A stretch of 64,000 nt of DNA. Origin: Epiperipatus broadwayi. Lineage: Eukaryota; Onychophora; Udeonychophora; Euonychophora; Peripatidae. The notes beneath the pieces are model-generated. The model ran no database searches. It saw only the letters and a program-made list of their open reading frames with translations, and had not been told where the DNA came from. Shown here piece after piece: positions 36,881-58,163 of this stretch. The position numbers were made by a program, and so were the translations under genes. Where the stretch lies: positions 62,001 through 126,000 of the forward strand of contig JAQFVV010000969.1 in assembly GCA_028023455.1 (NCBI GenBank), in the 5' to 3' direction. Position 1 is the stretch's first letter. Every line of letters starts with the position of its first letter.

Positions 36881-39800
36881 TTTATTTTAAAATATTTCAC
36901 ATTTAGTATTTAAACGTATATATATTTTTTTAATTTTCATTTATAAAAAGAAGAAAGTAAGACTTAAATCTCTATTTCTCCTGATTTTTTTTCACCACCC
37001 CACTCTTAATAAATAGTTTTTTTTTTAAAAAAAAAATGATGCAATCTTTTATTTAATTCATTTTTGGTAATCTATTTTTTTCAAACTATTTTTTTTCTTT
37101 TTTCTCTTAATAATTTATTTACTTTAAATTATTAAATATATAAAACAGATAGACATGTATGTGAGTTACTACAATATATATTTCATGATAGTTACATCAC
37201 CCCCCTCCCCATTTGAGTAGCTAAGTTCATCAGTTTGACCCATTTTAGATCTGACATTTTATTTTAGATTGTTATTTGCCAACCGTATGAGCCCTATGTA
37301 CAGTTTTTCAGAAGTTAGAATTCAAACTACAGGCATTAACAGTATTTCAAATATTTGAAAACCAAATTATAAAAATAGTAAGTTGAAAATTTTCAAATAC
37401 TGTAGAACATTTATTGGTAGGTACTAGGTAAACCTCCATAGAAAAAAAAATTGCTATTTTTTCAATGTCTTTAATAAAAATATAACAGGAAGCAAAAAGG
37501 CTAGATTTAAACCCTTCAATAAATTCCCAACTAAAAGGAACAATCACAAAATCAATTTGATCAGATTGGATCAAAGGGAAGAACCATGTACCTCATGTAA
37601 CAAAAAAAAAGTTGAGGTAATCCACAAAAAAACATGAAAAGATTAAAGATGATCTACCTAATGAGGAGCAGTTCAAATACAATGAGCAAGACCACATGTT
37701 GAAACAAAACAGGTTTTATTAATTCTTTCTGGATTGTAAGGTGAATTATACTGCTTAAATTGGAATTGATTGTCCAATGTTCTTGCTGCATAGTATGCTT
37801 ATGTCCATGGATTAACTATTTTATCCAACATGTTTTGGAACCAGCAAACTTATTTTTAAGTAAATTATGATGAAATAAATATAAAAATAAAAAAATAATG
37901 ATGATAAATTTAGTTTGAATAGAGGCTCAGTAGTTAAATACAATATTGCTGAACTGGTTTAAAATTATGACAGCTTATATGTCAGGTAATATTAATGCAT
38001 ACATGTTTTTTGTGGGTAAACAGATAGTTTATATATTATATGTATTTTAATTTGGCAAATAAAGTTATTTATAACTGTGGAACATAATTAAAGTAATGTG
38101 ATGTCTATTATTGTCATTTCATTTTGTTTCTTTCATTTCAGCATTGAATTGAATTTATAGAAACTTTTATATTTAACATTTATTTCGAAATATTCATAGA
38201 AGATTTCTCAAATTGAAATTTTGTACATTATTGAGTTTATAAGATTTTAAAGATTTATTTTATTATTATTATTTTTTTTTGAATGATGTTCAATAAAATA
38301 TGATTGATTTGCTAATTATTTAATTCATAATCTGTATTATTTATTAGCATATTTACTCATTTATATAAATTTCAGTCACATGTGATATTTATTTTATTAT
38401 TATTTCACCTGAAATTATTGATTGTTTTAATTCTTTTAAATATATTTAAAGTAAATAAAATGTGCCTTTGATTTATCATATTGTTTACAGAACCCCATTT
38501 ACAAATCATTATTTTATATGAATAAAAGGAAAATAAATATAAAAACAATGGAAGAGTCATCATTTCATAAATAATATTTGGTTAAAATATTAATTATCCA
38601 TTACACATAAATCCATCCCATTCCATACTGTTTTATATTGGTGATCCATTATGTGGCTCAATGGATAATTGCTAGTCTAAACCTGTTAATTTAAAAACAT
38701 GTGATCAAAGAGCGAAACATTAATATTAATAGTAAAAACAATTATCTTGTGATTGAAATCAATATTTTTTATTCATTTCAATTATTTTCTTTTATATCTC
38801 TTAGTAATTTACAACAATATTATTTTTGTTAATTTATAAGGATAAGAAAAAGCACATAGATAGAATTAATTATATGTGACTATTCAATAATTGTATTTAT
38901 ATGAAATAATGGAAAGGAAGACATCCCAGACTACTATATTTGTGGCAAATATCATTGTTAAAAATATTTTATGAAATATGTAATATTCTTTTACACCTAC
39001 CAATTTAGTAGCATGGTTAAAATGAACCCAGATTAATTGGGTATGTCATTATGTTGATATTCATGAAATTATGAAGATGTTTAAAATATTAAAAGCTGGC
39101 ATTCAAAATAATTCTAAGATATTAGAAGCAAAGTTAAAGAAAGTTAGAAGATAATTATCAAGAATTAAAAAATAATACTAAAAGATTAGATAAAAAGCAA
39201 GAAGTTCAATTTAAGGTAATAGTAATTGTAAAAGAGGTAAATTGAAAAAAAGTACAAACTGAAAATTTTAATTTTGAGAAAGAAAGCTAAGATCTTTCTA
39301 TAGCAATAAAAGAAAAAAATAGAAGAGTCATGAAAAGAAGTCATAACAGAAATCCATAATATAGACAATAAACTCCATGAGACCCCAAAAAATGCTAAGA
39401 TTTTTAAGAACTACCTATGAAAGTCAACGAATCTGTAAGAGAAGAATTCAAACACTTAAAATCAAAATTGAATATTCATTTCAGATATGGTATAAAATAT
39501 ATGAATATAGAATTGAATATATTATTAAAATTCAAAAAAATGAGATGATTAAGTTTACCCAAAAATATTGTTTGCAGATAACCAATAAGATATTGAATGA
39601 TTGATGACTATTGTTATTTCAAATATACTCCAATAAATGGATTACAGAATAAGTAAATTTGATATCTGAATTAATAAGATTAATAATAGTTAGATTCTTA
39701 ATAAATCATTAGGGATGTAACTAGAATACTCAACTCATTCATTTTTCTAAAGATTTAATTTATAACTAGCTCATTCTTACAAATAAAGATGGTTTGATTA

Positions 39801-42800
39801 AAAATAACAAACAATTATGAAAACTCTTCACATGAGACATTCAGCAAGGTACAGTGGCTTAAACATTGGGGATATACCCCTAATGATACTTTATTAATGA
39901 CATAAGGATATAATTGCCCCATTAAATTCACATAACAAATTTACTAAGTATTATTCTCATAGTCTTAAACACACATATAGTAATTCTAAAATACCATTTG
40001 CAAATTTATTATGGAAATAATAATAAATTAGTTATCATTCTTTTAAAAAAATACTAATTAAAATTTAATATCAGCTGATGATTCTTACTGATCATCATTC
40101 AGTACAACGTTTACAATTCTTTTAAAAATAATCTAAGGTTCATTTCTAAATAATAAAGAAATAAATCAATTAATTAAGACCCTGCTGTTAAATATGATGA
40201 GGGATTTTACTTGATATCTTACTATCCTTATAACAGTTACAACAATAAGCAACTAACATAACTTAATGACTCTTAACATTAAATCTATTTAATAATCAGT
40301 GTTTAGCAAAAGAACATAAGAAAATAATAAGATTTTAACTTAATATTTTATAATCTTTCCCTATTTTATGTGGCATTTTTTAAAAAATATACCATTTTAA
40401 TATGGTGGCAATATAAGGTAATCTCAAATTGAATGTTGGATCATTTTGTATAATTACCAATGCTCACATCTACTACAATACTAATATTTATTATAGACTT
40501 TATTCTTCAATCAAATATAATAAAATTAATACTTTAAACATTTTTTTTATAAATCATTTGCAAATTAAGTAATGTTTGAAACTTTTAATTTAAATGAATC
40601 ATGCCTATAGAGTAAAGAATCAAATGAATAGCATGCAGACAAATCAAAATTCAAGTAGTATATTAATTTTAAAACAATTAACAATTTATTATGATTAAAC
40701 AACAATATATCTATTACAACAGGTTATAAAGGTAAAAAATATTTACTACAAAAAAATAATATAAAATTATTATGCTGTAAATTTTACAAGGAAAATGACA
40801 AAAAAATAAAATAAGATAGCCTTTATTCCTGACACTTCAAATAAAATAAACTTTACAACAATAGTCACATAAATTGGGAAATAATTAAAATAAATCTCCC
40901 AATTTTTAATAAATTTAATGATACGCTTATTCTATCATTAAAATTCATTCATTATATTGTACTTTTTTAAATAAAAAGTTAGGTCTAAAATACACTTGTC
41001 TAAATACAATAAATAAAATATTTTCAAAATTATTAAAATATTTCTTTTGCAATTCAGCAAAGCATCATTTCAATATTTTAATACATTCTGATACTTTAAT
41101 ATCAAAATTGTAAATAAAGAAAATATGAATAACTCCCTTTAAATTATCTACATATGCAAAGCATATTCAAAATGTAATTCAATGGGATTTCTCTATTTCA
41201 ATATATTTCTCTTTCTTTAAAAAATTTTAAAATAAACTATTACTGAATTATATTGCTTGGTGTTTTTAGTTTCTTCTATTATCATATTTCTACACTCATC
41301 ATTGCATTCAAATCATTTTTATAACTCTTATTTTTATTCCAATTCAAATTTGCATTTATTTTGAGCTAAATAATCACAAATACTTTTACGACTATTAATC
41401 ACTCTTCTCCTAACTTTTATATTATTCCAAGCAACAAATATTTTAATATCATTTGTGATAGGAATTTTAATATGTCTCATCATGCCTTTGTATAATCTAT
41501 CAATTTCTAACATTTTAGCCATTACATTACCATCTTATAAATACTATCCTCTCTGAGGTGATTCTTGTAGTGATAGATAGGGATTATAGTGTAGGATTTG
41601 GAATAGTAAAAACAATAACTCACATGAGTAAAAAATATAATCATAGATACAGTGCAAAATAATAATAGGTCTGTATTTATCAAGCACCTAAAATTCATGT
41701 CATTGCTTTATTCTAGCTTTTATTGATTATAAAAGAATGCAGTTATCCATGAAAAATAATAGACACCTCTTATTTACCTGTATATTTAACAATTTCAAAG
41801 TGTGACAATACAGCTCATATATAAAAGCCTTTCAACATATCCATAAATACCTAGGATATCATATAACAATTACTCTCTTGATGACCATCCTATATATCCC
41901 ACACTGAATAAGTCTATTAATATTGTAAAATATACAAGTATCATTCTAAAATAATTTCAATACCACGTTACTAAAAACAACAGATATAAATTCATTTCAA
42001 GATGGTTTTAAAAGTTTTTGAACACAAATGGCATTGATAAAACATACATTAATTTTTAGATTTATTTACTTGTTGTCACATTATATAATTTAGAGGGCAG
42101 TATTTCTGTTTTGCTCTGTATCTTAACATATAACATTCATAAAGATAATACACTAATAACTTAATGGGTTATATAATGTAAGCATATTTAAGCATTTATA
42201 ATAAACAAATGTTTTCTTTTTTTTTTTCAAAATATGCTTAGATATTTCAAAACTTTCACTTGCATTCTGTTTTTTGTAAAAACATACAATGTTAATTATA
42301 TCAACAGTTCATTCAGCCATTCATTATGTAATTCAAACAATATGCTAATTATAAAATAAAGTATTAATTTTAGGATGTAACATTTAAAAAAATCATCAAG
42401 TAATTTAAACTACACTTTGCACAAAAAAGTGAAGATTGTAAAATATTATTAAAGAGTTATATGGCTAAGCACTTTCAGAGATCTTAAGTCTCCAGATTCA
42501 TAGCCTACTTAATTGAAGTTTAGCAATGATTTATGCTAAATTTATGTAAATTTTCTTTCATAATGACCATTTTTTAGAGAATGCAAAGCACGATTCTTGG
42601 TGGTTTATTGCACAGTTGTCATCTGCAATAAAGCATGCCTCCTTAATCTTCATATTTTATTTCAAAAAATCATCAAGCAAATGTAATATAAATAATAAAC
42701 GAAATTATCTACAATCTTGAAAATTCCAACAAATTATCATTATTAATTACCTGGTTATAAAAAATATTTTCTGAAAATTCATTTTTCTTTATTTAACATA

Positions 42801-43869
42801 AAAGTAAAAAAAAAAAAATCTATTATAGGATTAATTATTTTTAAAAATACATTATAATAACAGGTTAGTTTTTAATAAATCAACACTATATTAAATACTA
42901 AGGTTAGACTAAAAAAGTAATGAAGAAATTTTAATGTTTTGAAAAGTTTTCATCTTCTACTCATAAGTTGAACAATTGTCAGAAATCATTTTCTTTTGCC
43001 TGGTTATGGACATTAACTTCTGAACAAAATCATACTCCTGCCTCAGCACTATTAAATAAAATGTATAAATAACAGAATAAAATCCAGTAAAATATAGAAA
43101 AAAATATTAAATATCTTAAAAAAAATATTTATTCCAGTCTTATCAGAATGCCTTATCCAGCTATTGTATATAGTACATATATCACAATAAATTTAACACA
43201 TGTAATATTTGCATTCCTATTGGTCAAAACATTAGTAAAATGTTGTATAATATGAAAATATTTATTTAATATATTTCTCAGCAGACATGTATTTTAAAAA
43301 CTAAATGTAAATATTTATTTCTTTAAAATATTCAAAACTTTATCTCTAAATCATATATATTTCAACTTGAGATTTTTCAGATAAAATGGCAACTACACCA
43401 TCAAAAACATTAATTAACAGAAATAATATCAATCCTTTAAATAGATGAACTATATCTTATTTATTCCATAAGAAACCATTTCAAAGCATATAGTTTATTT
43501 ATTGATTTTTACCGATACTAAATCTTTTAAAAAATGCATAAAACATTCCGCAGTCATTTTCTCAAATTTTTCTTTGAAATACATCATTCTTAAAATGTTA
43601 AATTCACTTACATTAAATTTTAAAAGTAAATTAAATGCAAAATGTGATATTATCATTCACATAACAAACAATAATTCAAGCATAACATAAAGAAAACTAT
43701 TTTTTGCCTAATTTTGTGACTTAAATGCAGAGTAGTAACACTTCACTTTTTTTTATCAAAATTAATATTATGATGGTGTTTTTTTTTATATAAAATGATT
43801 GTTTACTCTATATTAACTTAAGATTTGTTGACATATTAGTCTCAGTTATTAAACAAGTTAAAGTTTCAT
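36881..43869. other. Long AT-rich interval without recognised genes
   Basis: Seven kilobases of AT-rich unique-looking DNA. Lysine-rich frames around 39,060-39,600 and a 62-codon minus-strand ORF at 41,334-41,522 have no family resemblance I can name. A stretch near 37,320-37,720 could be a decayed coding sequence but shows no diagnostic motif. Confidence 0.4.
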
Positions 43870-43920
43870 TTGTACTAAGCATGTTTGAATAAAAGTTTAA
43901 AAAGGAAAGAAAAAATTGTT

Positions 43921-44115
43921 ATTAATCCTGCTGAGATTAAACATCTTAAAAACAGGTTAATTGCTAATTATGTAATCATTTCTCATGAAGACAAAGCTGG
44001 TGAGTTTGTTATTATGAAAGGAGATGAATTCAAAGAGAAAATGGATAGAGAATGAAATAATGGTAAATATATGTTGTTAGATAAAGATCCAGGTAATTTG
44101 ATTAAAAGAAAATTG

Positions 44116-44207
<92 letters not shown>

Positions 44208-44472
44208 GAAGAAAATGGTTAATTTAAAATTTTTTAGTAGAGTTGATTATTTAAAATGCTATCCTAATGATTTTACATCAGCTAAGATGTTTGTGAATAC
44301 TAAAACTCATAAAGATGGTTTTCCTTTAAGATTTATTTTTGATTTTACAGGTAGTTATGTAGAGGGTATTTGTAGATTCTTGAATATTTTTTTAAAACAA
44401 TTTGTTGATTTTGGTCAGTACACAGTTTCTTCTTCTTTTGGGATTTTGATAAGATTAATAATTTTAAAATGA
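43921..44472 (+). pseudogene. PLE reverse transcriptase, N-terminal part
   Basis: Frame 1 reads INPAEIKHLKNRL, then ISHEDKAGEFVIMKGDEF, matching the K-x-D-K-G-G-x-x-V-I-M-x pattern at the start of PLE RTs. An in-frame TGA follows at 44,053 and then YMLLDKDPGNLI (the Y-x-x-L-x-x-D-P-T region). A 90-bp (TA)n has expanded after LIKRKL and adds a run of Tyr-Ile. The frame resumes with SAKMFVNTKTHKDGFPLRFI, a conserved PLE block (usually K-x-H-K-x-x-x-P-x-R-P-I), then SSFGIL before shifting. Confidence 0.75.
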
Positions 44473-45359
44473 AAAGAAATTGGGTATTTGGAAGTTTAGA
44501 TATTGAAAATATGTATCAGTCTGTTAATAGGTTAAGCAGTATTGATGTTCTTTTGTCTGTATTGATTAAGAAAAGTTATTTATCAAAAAATAAAATTAAG
44601 GTAATTAAAGATTTGCTTTTGTTATTGGAAAATTCTATGTATTTTACTTATAAAGGTAATTTTTATAAGATTAAGGAAGGGTGGATAATAGATTATATTA
44701 TTTCTCCTTTAGTATGTTCAGTTTATATTAGTTTTATGGAAGAGGAAATTATTATTAAAAAGAATTGTTTATATATAAAATTATTTGTCAGATATGTTGA
44801 TGATTGTTTATTTGTAGTTGAGAATGATAAATTGAAGGAATTTGTAAATGAGTTTAATTGTTTTGATCCTTCTATAAAATTTGTGTTAGAATGAGGGGTG
44901 TTAGATTTTGGTAAGTTAATTTTTTTAGATCTTTTGGTGATTAAAAATATAGAAACTAATTGTTTATTGTGCAGTCATTTAGTTAAAAGTAAAGAATTAA
45001 GATCTACAATTAAACCTGGAAGCTATCAGTCTGTATCTCATAAAGTAGCTGCTTTAAGGAATTATTGTCATAGGAATATTAAATTAAATAATTCTAGTGG
45101 GGTAGCTTTGTTTCAGAAAAATCAATTTTATAAAGATTACTTGAGTGTTGGATACTCTAATAAATTTGTTAAAAGTATTTTATTTAATAGTAATATTTGT
45201 AATGATGTAAAGCTTAAAGAAAAATATGATTTTATTTCTTTGCCATTTAAATTGCCTTCTTATAAAATTGTGTGTAGAAATAATAAATTGTTTGGAAATA
45301 AGAAAATTGCTTGGAAAAGGGGTATTACATTGAATAATTTATTAAATAATACAAAATAA
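44469..45359 (+). pseudogene. PLE reverse transcriptase, catalytic part and thumb
   Basis: Frame 3 with one TGA at 44,892-44,894 (probably a former TGG or similar codon). WVFGSLDIENMYQSV is motif A with the first catalytic Asp, IISPLVCSVYISFMEEEI is motif B-like, and FVRYVDDCLFVVEND is motif C with YVDD. After the stop: LDFGKLIFLDLLV, SKELRSTIKPGSYQSVSHK, GYSNKFVKSILF and ending NLLNNTK at TAA 45,357, where the 35-kb copy reads on as TKEIFDKK. The catalytic residues are intact; only nonsense and frameshift changes disable it. Confidence 0.82.
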
Positions 45360-53166
<7,807 letters not shown>

Positions 53167-53169
53167 TCT

Positions 53170-54720
53170 ACAGGATGAAGGTCTCTCCAAGTTTAATCCA
53201 TATTCTCTGATCTTTAGTTTCTCTTCTCCATATCACCCCTGCGCACTTTTTTATTTCATCAATACATCTCACATGTGGACTCTTTCTGTGTCTTTTACAA
53301 TCTCTTGGAATCTAGTTTAAAATTTTAATTGTCCATCTATTATCATCTCTTCTAGCAATATGTCTAGCCCAAATCCACTTCAATCTTTTAATTTTTTCAA
53401 TGAGGTCAGTAACACCTGTTTTTTCTATTGCATTTTCGATCTCTTCTTGTTACTACTAACATACATCTCTCCATACTTCTTTGAGTGGTCTGAAGTCTCT
53501 GTATTGCTCTTCTATTAAGTGTCCAGGTTTCAGATCCATAAGTGAGAACTAGTAAAACACATTTGTTAAAAACCTTCATTTTCAAACACATAGGCATATT
53601 TCCTTTTAGTATTAAGTTATTTCTACCAAAAGCATTCCAACCAAGTTTAATTCTATGATTAATTTCTTCCATTATGTTTACATTTGTATTAATAATCTGA
53701 CCAAGGTATTTGTAACTGTTAACTTCTTCTAATTCATCATAATCAATCTTTATTTTCATATTTTGAGCAAAGCGATTAAACATTATTTTAGTCTTTTTAA
53801 CATTTATCTTTAGTCCTACTTTCCATCTTTTATCTGATAACTCCTGCAACATTTCCTGCAGCTCTGAAGCATTATTTTCAAAAACAACTACATCAGCAGC
53901 GAAATCTAAATGACTTAAATAATCTCCATTTACTTTTACTCCTTTAGTTTCCCATTTTAAACCAAAAAATACTTCTTGCAGCACTGCTGTACAAAGTTTT
54001 GGAGATATGGAGTCACCTTGTCTTACACCTTTCTCAATGTTGAATTTCTCAGTATCATTATGTAATCTAATTGTTGCTGTTGCATTTTTATAAATATTCT
54101 ATAAATTATGACAATATCCTGGATCTATATCTTGATGATCCAATGCTTAAATCACTGAAGAAATGTTTATAGAATCAAATGCCTTTTCATAATCTACAAA
54201 TCCAAAACATAATGACAACTCATATTCATTTGTCCTTTCTATAACTTCTCTCAATACCTGGATATGATCTACTGTACTAAAACCAATTTTAAATCCAGCT
54301 TGTTCTCTTGGTTGGTGAAAATCCAATGTTATCTGTAGACGAGTTGTAATTGTCTTGGTAAAATTTTTTATATAAAACAGATAAAAGAGTGATAGGTCTG
54401 TAATGTCTAATATATTTTATCACCTTTTTTAAATATTAATATTATAACTGCATTCTTTCAATCATCTGGTACATCTTTATCATTTAGACATTTGGTATAT
54501 AACTTTGCTATTTTTTTTCTATTTCTTCACCTGCTTCTTTTAATATATCACTTATAATTCCATCATTACCTGTAGGCCTTTCCTTTTTTCATACATTTAA
54601 TTGCATGTCTCATTTCTTCATTTAAATTTCCGGGTAAATCAGAAGTTATAATTGATATAGGAGGTAATTGTTCTTTATTACTATATAATTCTTGATAAAA
54701 ATCTTCTATCAAATGCATGA
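53170..54720 (-). pseudogene. RTE reverse transcriptase and C-terminus, frameshifted
   Basis: The largest open piece (53,406-53,984, 192 codons) runs from the end of motif B (LQEVFFGLKWETKG) through motif C to YGSETWTLNRRA. Motif C reads HLDFAADVVVF, so the catalytic FADD is now FAAD and the enzyme would be dead even without frameshifts. Upstream pieces preserve the GVRQGDSISPKL, YEKAFDS and PREQAGFK motifs in shifting frames. Confidence 0.8.
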
Positions 54721-55930
54721 TGTCATCTCTATTTTTAGTAATAGTTCTATCTTTTTTCTTATTGCAGATATAAATTTCCTACCAATACCAAAATGTTCTT
54801 TTACATTCTTAAGACTTTTATTTTCTTCTACAGCTTTCCTTGCTATTTCACAGTTATACTTTCTTATATCATTTTCAACTTTTTTCCGCACCGTTTCACA
54901 AAATTCAAGATATTCAATTCTTTTTAATGCATCATTTTTGTAAATCTTCATATTCCTTTTTTTTTCATAAATTCTCTAGTCTCAGTAGAAATTTTATTGA
55001 TCAATTGCTGCTTTTTTCTACCAGCTATCTTTGTTGCAGTTTTTAAAAGTTCATCTGTTATTTTCATATTAATTTCATTCAAACCTGAATCATGATCAAA
55101 ATCTACTAATACTTGAAACCGATTTGTAAGTTCTAATTTAAATTTATTAGAATGATTTTTGAAGATTAGGAATATCAACTGTAAATCTTGTTTTTCTTAA
55201 TAATTTTTGTCTCTCTAGTTTTACATTAACACATATCTTACACTTTACTAATTGATGAACACTTCCTGTGTTAAATTTATTAAGAACAGTACAATCTTGA
55301 AATATGTATTTCCTGTTGCTGTACCTTCATTTGGATGCTTCCATGTCCATTTCCTTTTAACATTTTTCTCCAAAAAAGAATTCATAATATAAAGTTGTTG
55401 TTTTTTTCTGCAAACTCCACAAGTCTATCTCCTCTCTCATTTCTATTACCATAAACAAAATTACCTACAGCACTTTCACCTTTCATTTGTTTAACAATTC
55501 TAGCATTATAATCTCCCATAACAATTTTAAAATGTTGTTTACTCTGATAAAAAGCCTTTTGTACATCCATATAAAAATCTTCTACTACTTCATCACTATG
55601 AGAACTTGTTGGGGCATAAACCTGAATTATCTGCATTTAGTATCGGGTATTAAGTTGTATATTCCTGATTTTGCCACTCTGTCAGATACACCATCAATTT
55701 CCACATTATTGTTCTTCCACTTTTTATTTATAATGAATCCTACTCCACTTTTATTTCCAATATTGGTGCCTTTATAATAGAGTACATGTCTACTTTTTAA
55801 ATCAATTGTCTCTTTACCTTTTCTTCTGACTTCACAAAGTCTAATAATGTCCCATTTAATGTATGAGTGTTCTTATTCTAATTCTTGCAATTTTTTTCAC
55901 TTGAAAGTGTTATGCAGTTGTAAGTACCTA
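54721..55930 (-). pseudogene. RTE endonuclease domain, frameshifted
   Basis: Minus-strand pieces give, from the 5' end: IGTYNC-type start followed by HSYIKWDIIRLCEVRRKGKE (about 55,800-55,900), GVGFIINKKW (about 55,735), IQVYAPTSSHSDEVVEDFY (about 55,580-55,630), IVMGDYNARI (about 55,505) and a damaged SDH-equivalent near 55,260 (VHQLVKC). These are the ordered endonuclease motifs; the first two are lost from copy 1 because of the window edge. Confidence 0.78.
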
Positions 55931-56385
55931 AATAAAAAAGTCATCATCAAATGGCAGCCTGGGTCTGCAATTAGGGGATGCTTAGCATCCTTCACCTTTG
56001 ACCATTAACTACTGCTTTCATTGGTGACTTTACAACCTCCTGGGAAAAAGGCCACCATTTATTTTTGTCTATCATATTTGTATATATCTATTGGGAAAAT
56101 ATTTATCATTTATACAAACATTCATTCTGCTTTATCAGGCAACTGAGAAGAAAGATCATATGTTTCTTGATTTTAAACTTAGGATAAAAAGCCAATAAAC
56201 ACATCACACTGGCTAATGCATGTTAGTGAGCAGCTCATCCATGTGTATACTATATGAATAATGACATAGTAATAATAACTACAATGACAAGAATATATGG
56301 AATGGAAATGTTCTTCTGGGTTACTTTAAAGCCTCCAAAAGGAATCAATGTGTCTCCTTTTAGTTATTGGCAAACTCTTTTCTGT

Positions 56386-56455
56386 AGCCATAATAAAGTA
56401 GTTAGTGGTATATATATATATATATATATATATACCACTAACTACTTTATTATGG

Positions 56456-56457
<2 letters not shown>
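56386..56457. repeat. Perfect 72-bp palindrome with (TA)n centre
   Basis: AGCCATAATAAAGTAGTTAG... at 56,386 has its exact reverse complement ending at 56,457, with TA repeats in between. There is no mismatch in the 25-base arms, so the structure is young or maintained. Confidence 0.85.

Positions 56458-56458
<1 letters not shown>

Positions 56459-56539
<81 letters not shown>
56459..56539. repeat. (TA)n microsatellite, interrupted
   Basis: Two TA blocks separated by a TTT interruption near 56,500, directly right of the palindrome. Confidence 0.9.
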
Positions 56540-56543
<4 letters not shown>

Positions 56544-57925
56544 AAGAGAGGATGGTTGTGTGTGCAAATATAGCATATTGAAAAGAAAAAAAAACAAATG
56601 ATATTTTGAAAATTGATCTCTAGTTTTTTTATTGCAAATCACAATTTAATACAGCGATAGGTAATGCAAGTGGTTTTAAGTAGTAATTTGTATAATCGGA
56701 TAATTTTGGGAAATATATTAATACACATAAGTCATTGATAGAAAAGTGATAAGTAAGTGAGTAGTTAGAGCAAAGATCACTGTCTGATTTATGATGTATC
56801 CATGGCCAGTCTATTCAAATTGTAAGTGAAAATTATTCTAAGAAAAAATGGGGATTCTAATTCGATAGTTTATCAATAAAGTTCTCCTTTTTGTAATTTT
56901 GCAAATTGAACTGACTTATAAATTAAGTAGTTAATAATAATATTGCAGGAAGAAAATGCATAAATCAAAATCAAGAGATAAATATTATGAGGTTAAAAGT
57001 CTAAGCAATGGTGAATCTCACCATGTTGTAATAAAAGTTTTGTAGAGAACAATAATATATGGGTTAATAATTTTTATTTTATCTTTATTATTTGAAACCG
57101 AAATTATAAGGGATTGATGTTAAAATCAAAAAGGAAGGGATTAAAAGTATCTATATATGGTAAATGTTTGATCTGGATGGTATATAAAATTTATATGTAT
57201 TAAAATGGGAAATATCACAAAAGTATATATTTTGTTTAGTTTTATCGTAAATATATCAAATATAAATTATGATTAATTGTTTGTAATGTTATTATATTAT
57301 GTGTGTGTATAACCTTAATACTTGAGTTGCTTAAATTACTTATTAATTAAAATGTTTAGTAATACTTTTGTAAATTTTGTGATTAAAGCTGCTTTTTTTT
57401 TAAAAAAAATAATTTCAGTATCAAGTGTTATATTATTTTGTGGTGATCATCTTTACTACATCACATGAACCTGTAAAATACAGTATAAGATGGAAATAAT
57501 AAAGAAAGCCAGTTAAAACAATATAATATTTAACAATGCACACATTATTTAAAACAGATTTTACTTACTATAAGCTGTCTTTATCACATAATTCATGGAT
57601 AATAGTGTGAATTATAGAATTATGATTGCTTATAATGTACTAAATGATGAATTACTTAGTGAAAATACCAATGCGATTTACAGATTAGATAACAATATTA
57701 TTTTCATAACAAATATTAATAAACATAAATATAAATAATAGTATAAGTTTAATTATAAATTTAGGTTATAAGTCTTTTACTAATTAGCATACTACCCATG
57801 GAGATCAGTAAAATATATTTTAATATTCTGTAGGTCGTATGAAGAATGAATAAAAATTAATAATTATCCTTAGATCTTCTAATTATAGATTTATTTTTAT
57901 GATTATTGTCAATCACAATTATCTG
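56540..57925. other. AT-rich interval, nothing recognised
   Basis: No coding or RNA feature seen. Confidence 0.4.
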
Positions 57926-58163
57926 AAATAATAATAATAAAATTTTATATACAATCAATTTATAGATTAATGTATTGAGTAATCTAATTAAAGTCTTATA
58001 GCTATACTTATATTATTATATAAATTTGGATATTTCTGTTAATCAAATAATAATAATAAAATTTTATATACAATCAATTTATAGATTAATGTATTGAGTA
58101 ATCTAATTAAAGTCTTATAGCTATACTTATATTATTATATAAATCTGGATATTTCTGTTAATC
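57926..58163 (+). repeat. Recent tandem duplication, 2 x 119 bp
   Basis: 57,926-58,044 and 58,045-58,163 both start AAATAATAATAATAAAATTT and run in parallel to TTTCTGTTAATC. I see one difference (AAATTTGG against AAATCTGG near 58,025 and 58,144). Either a recent duplication or an assembly artefact. Confidence 0.9.

Noticed and set aside
37190-37240. Minus-strand CTGATGA near 37,225 followed by CAAA
   Set aside because: The first G of the GAAA box is C, and neither stem I nor stem II pairs.
37320-37720. Possible decayed transposase or host gene
   Set aside because: The plus-strand translation has many stops and no diagnostic motif; I could not link it to any family.
39060-39610. Lys-rich, coiled-coil-like frames as a LINE ORF1 or host gene
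   Set aside because: Broken by many stops; Lys richness follows from A-rich DNA.
40070-40120. CTGATGA at 40,074 (and at 30,229, 48,091, 59,373) as further hammerheads
   Set aside because: No GAAA with a pairable stem II follows, and flanks do not pair as stem I.
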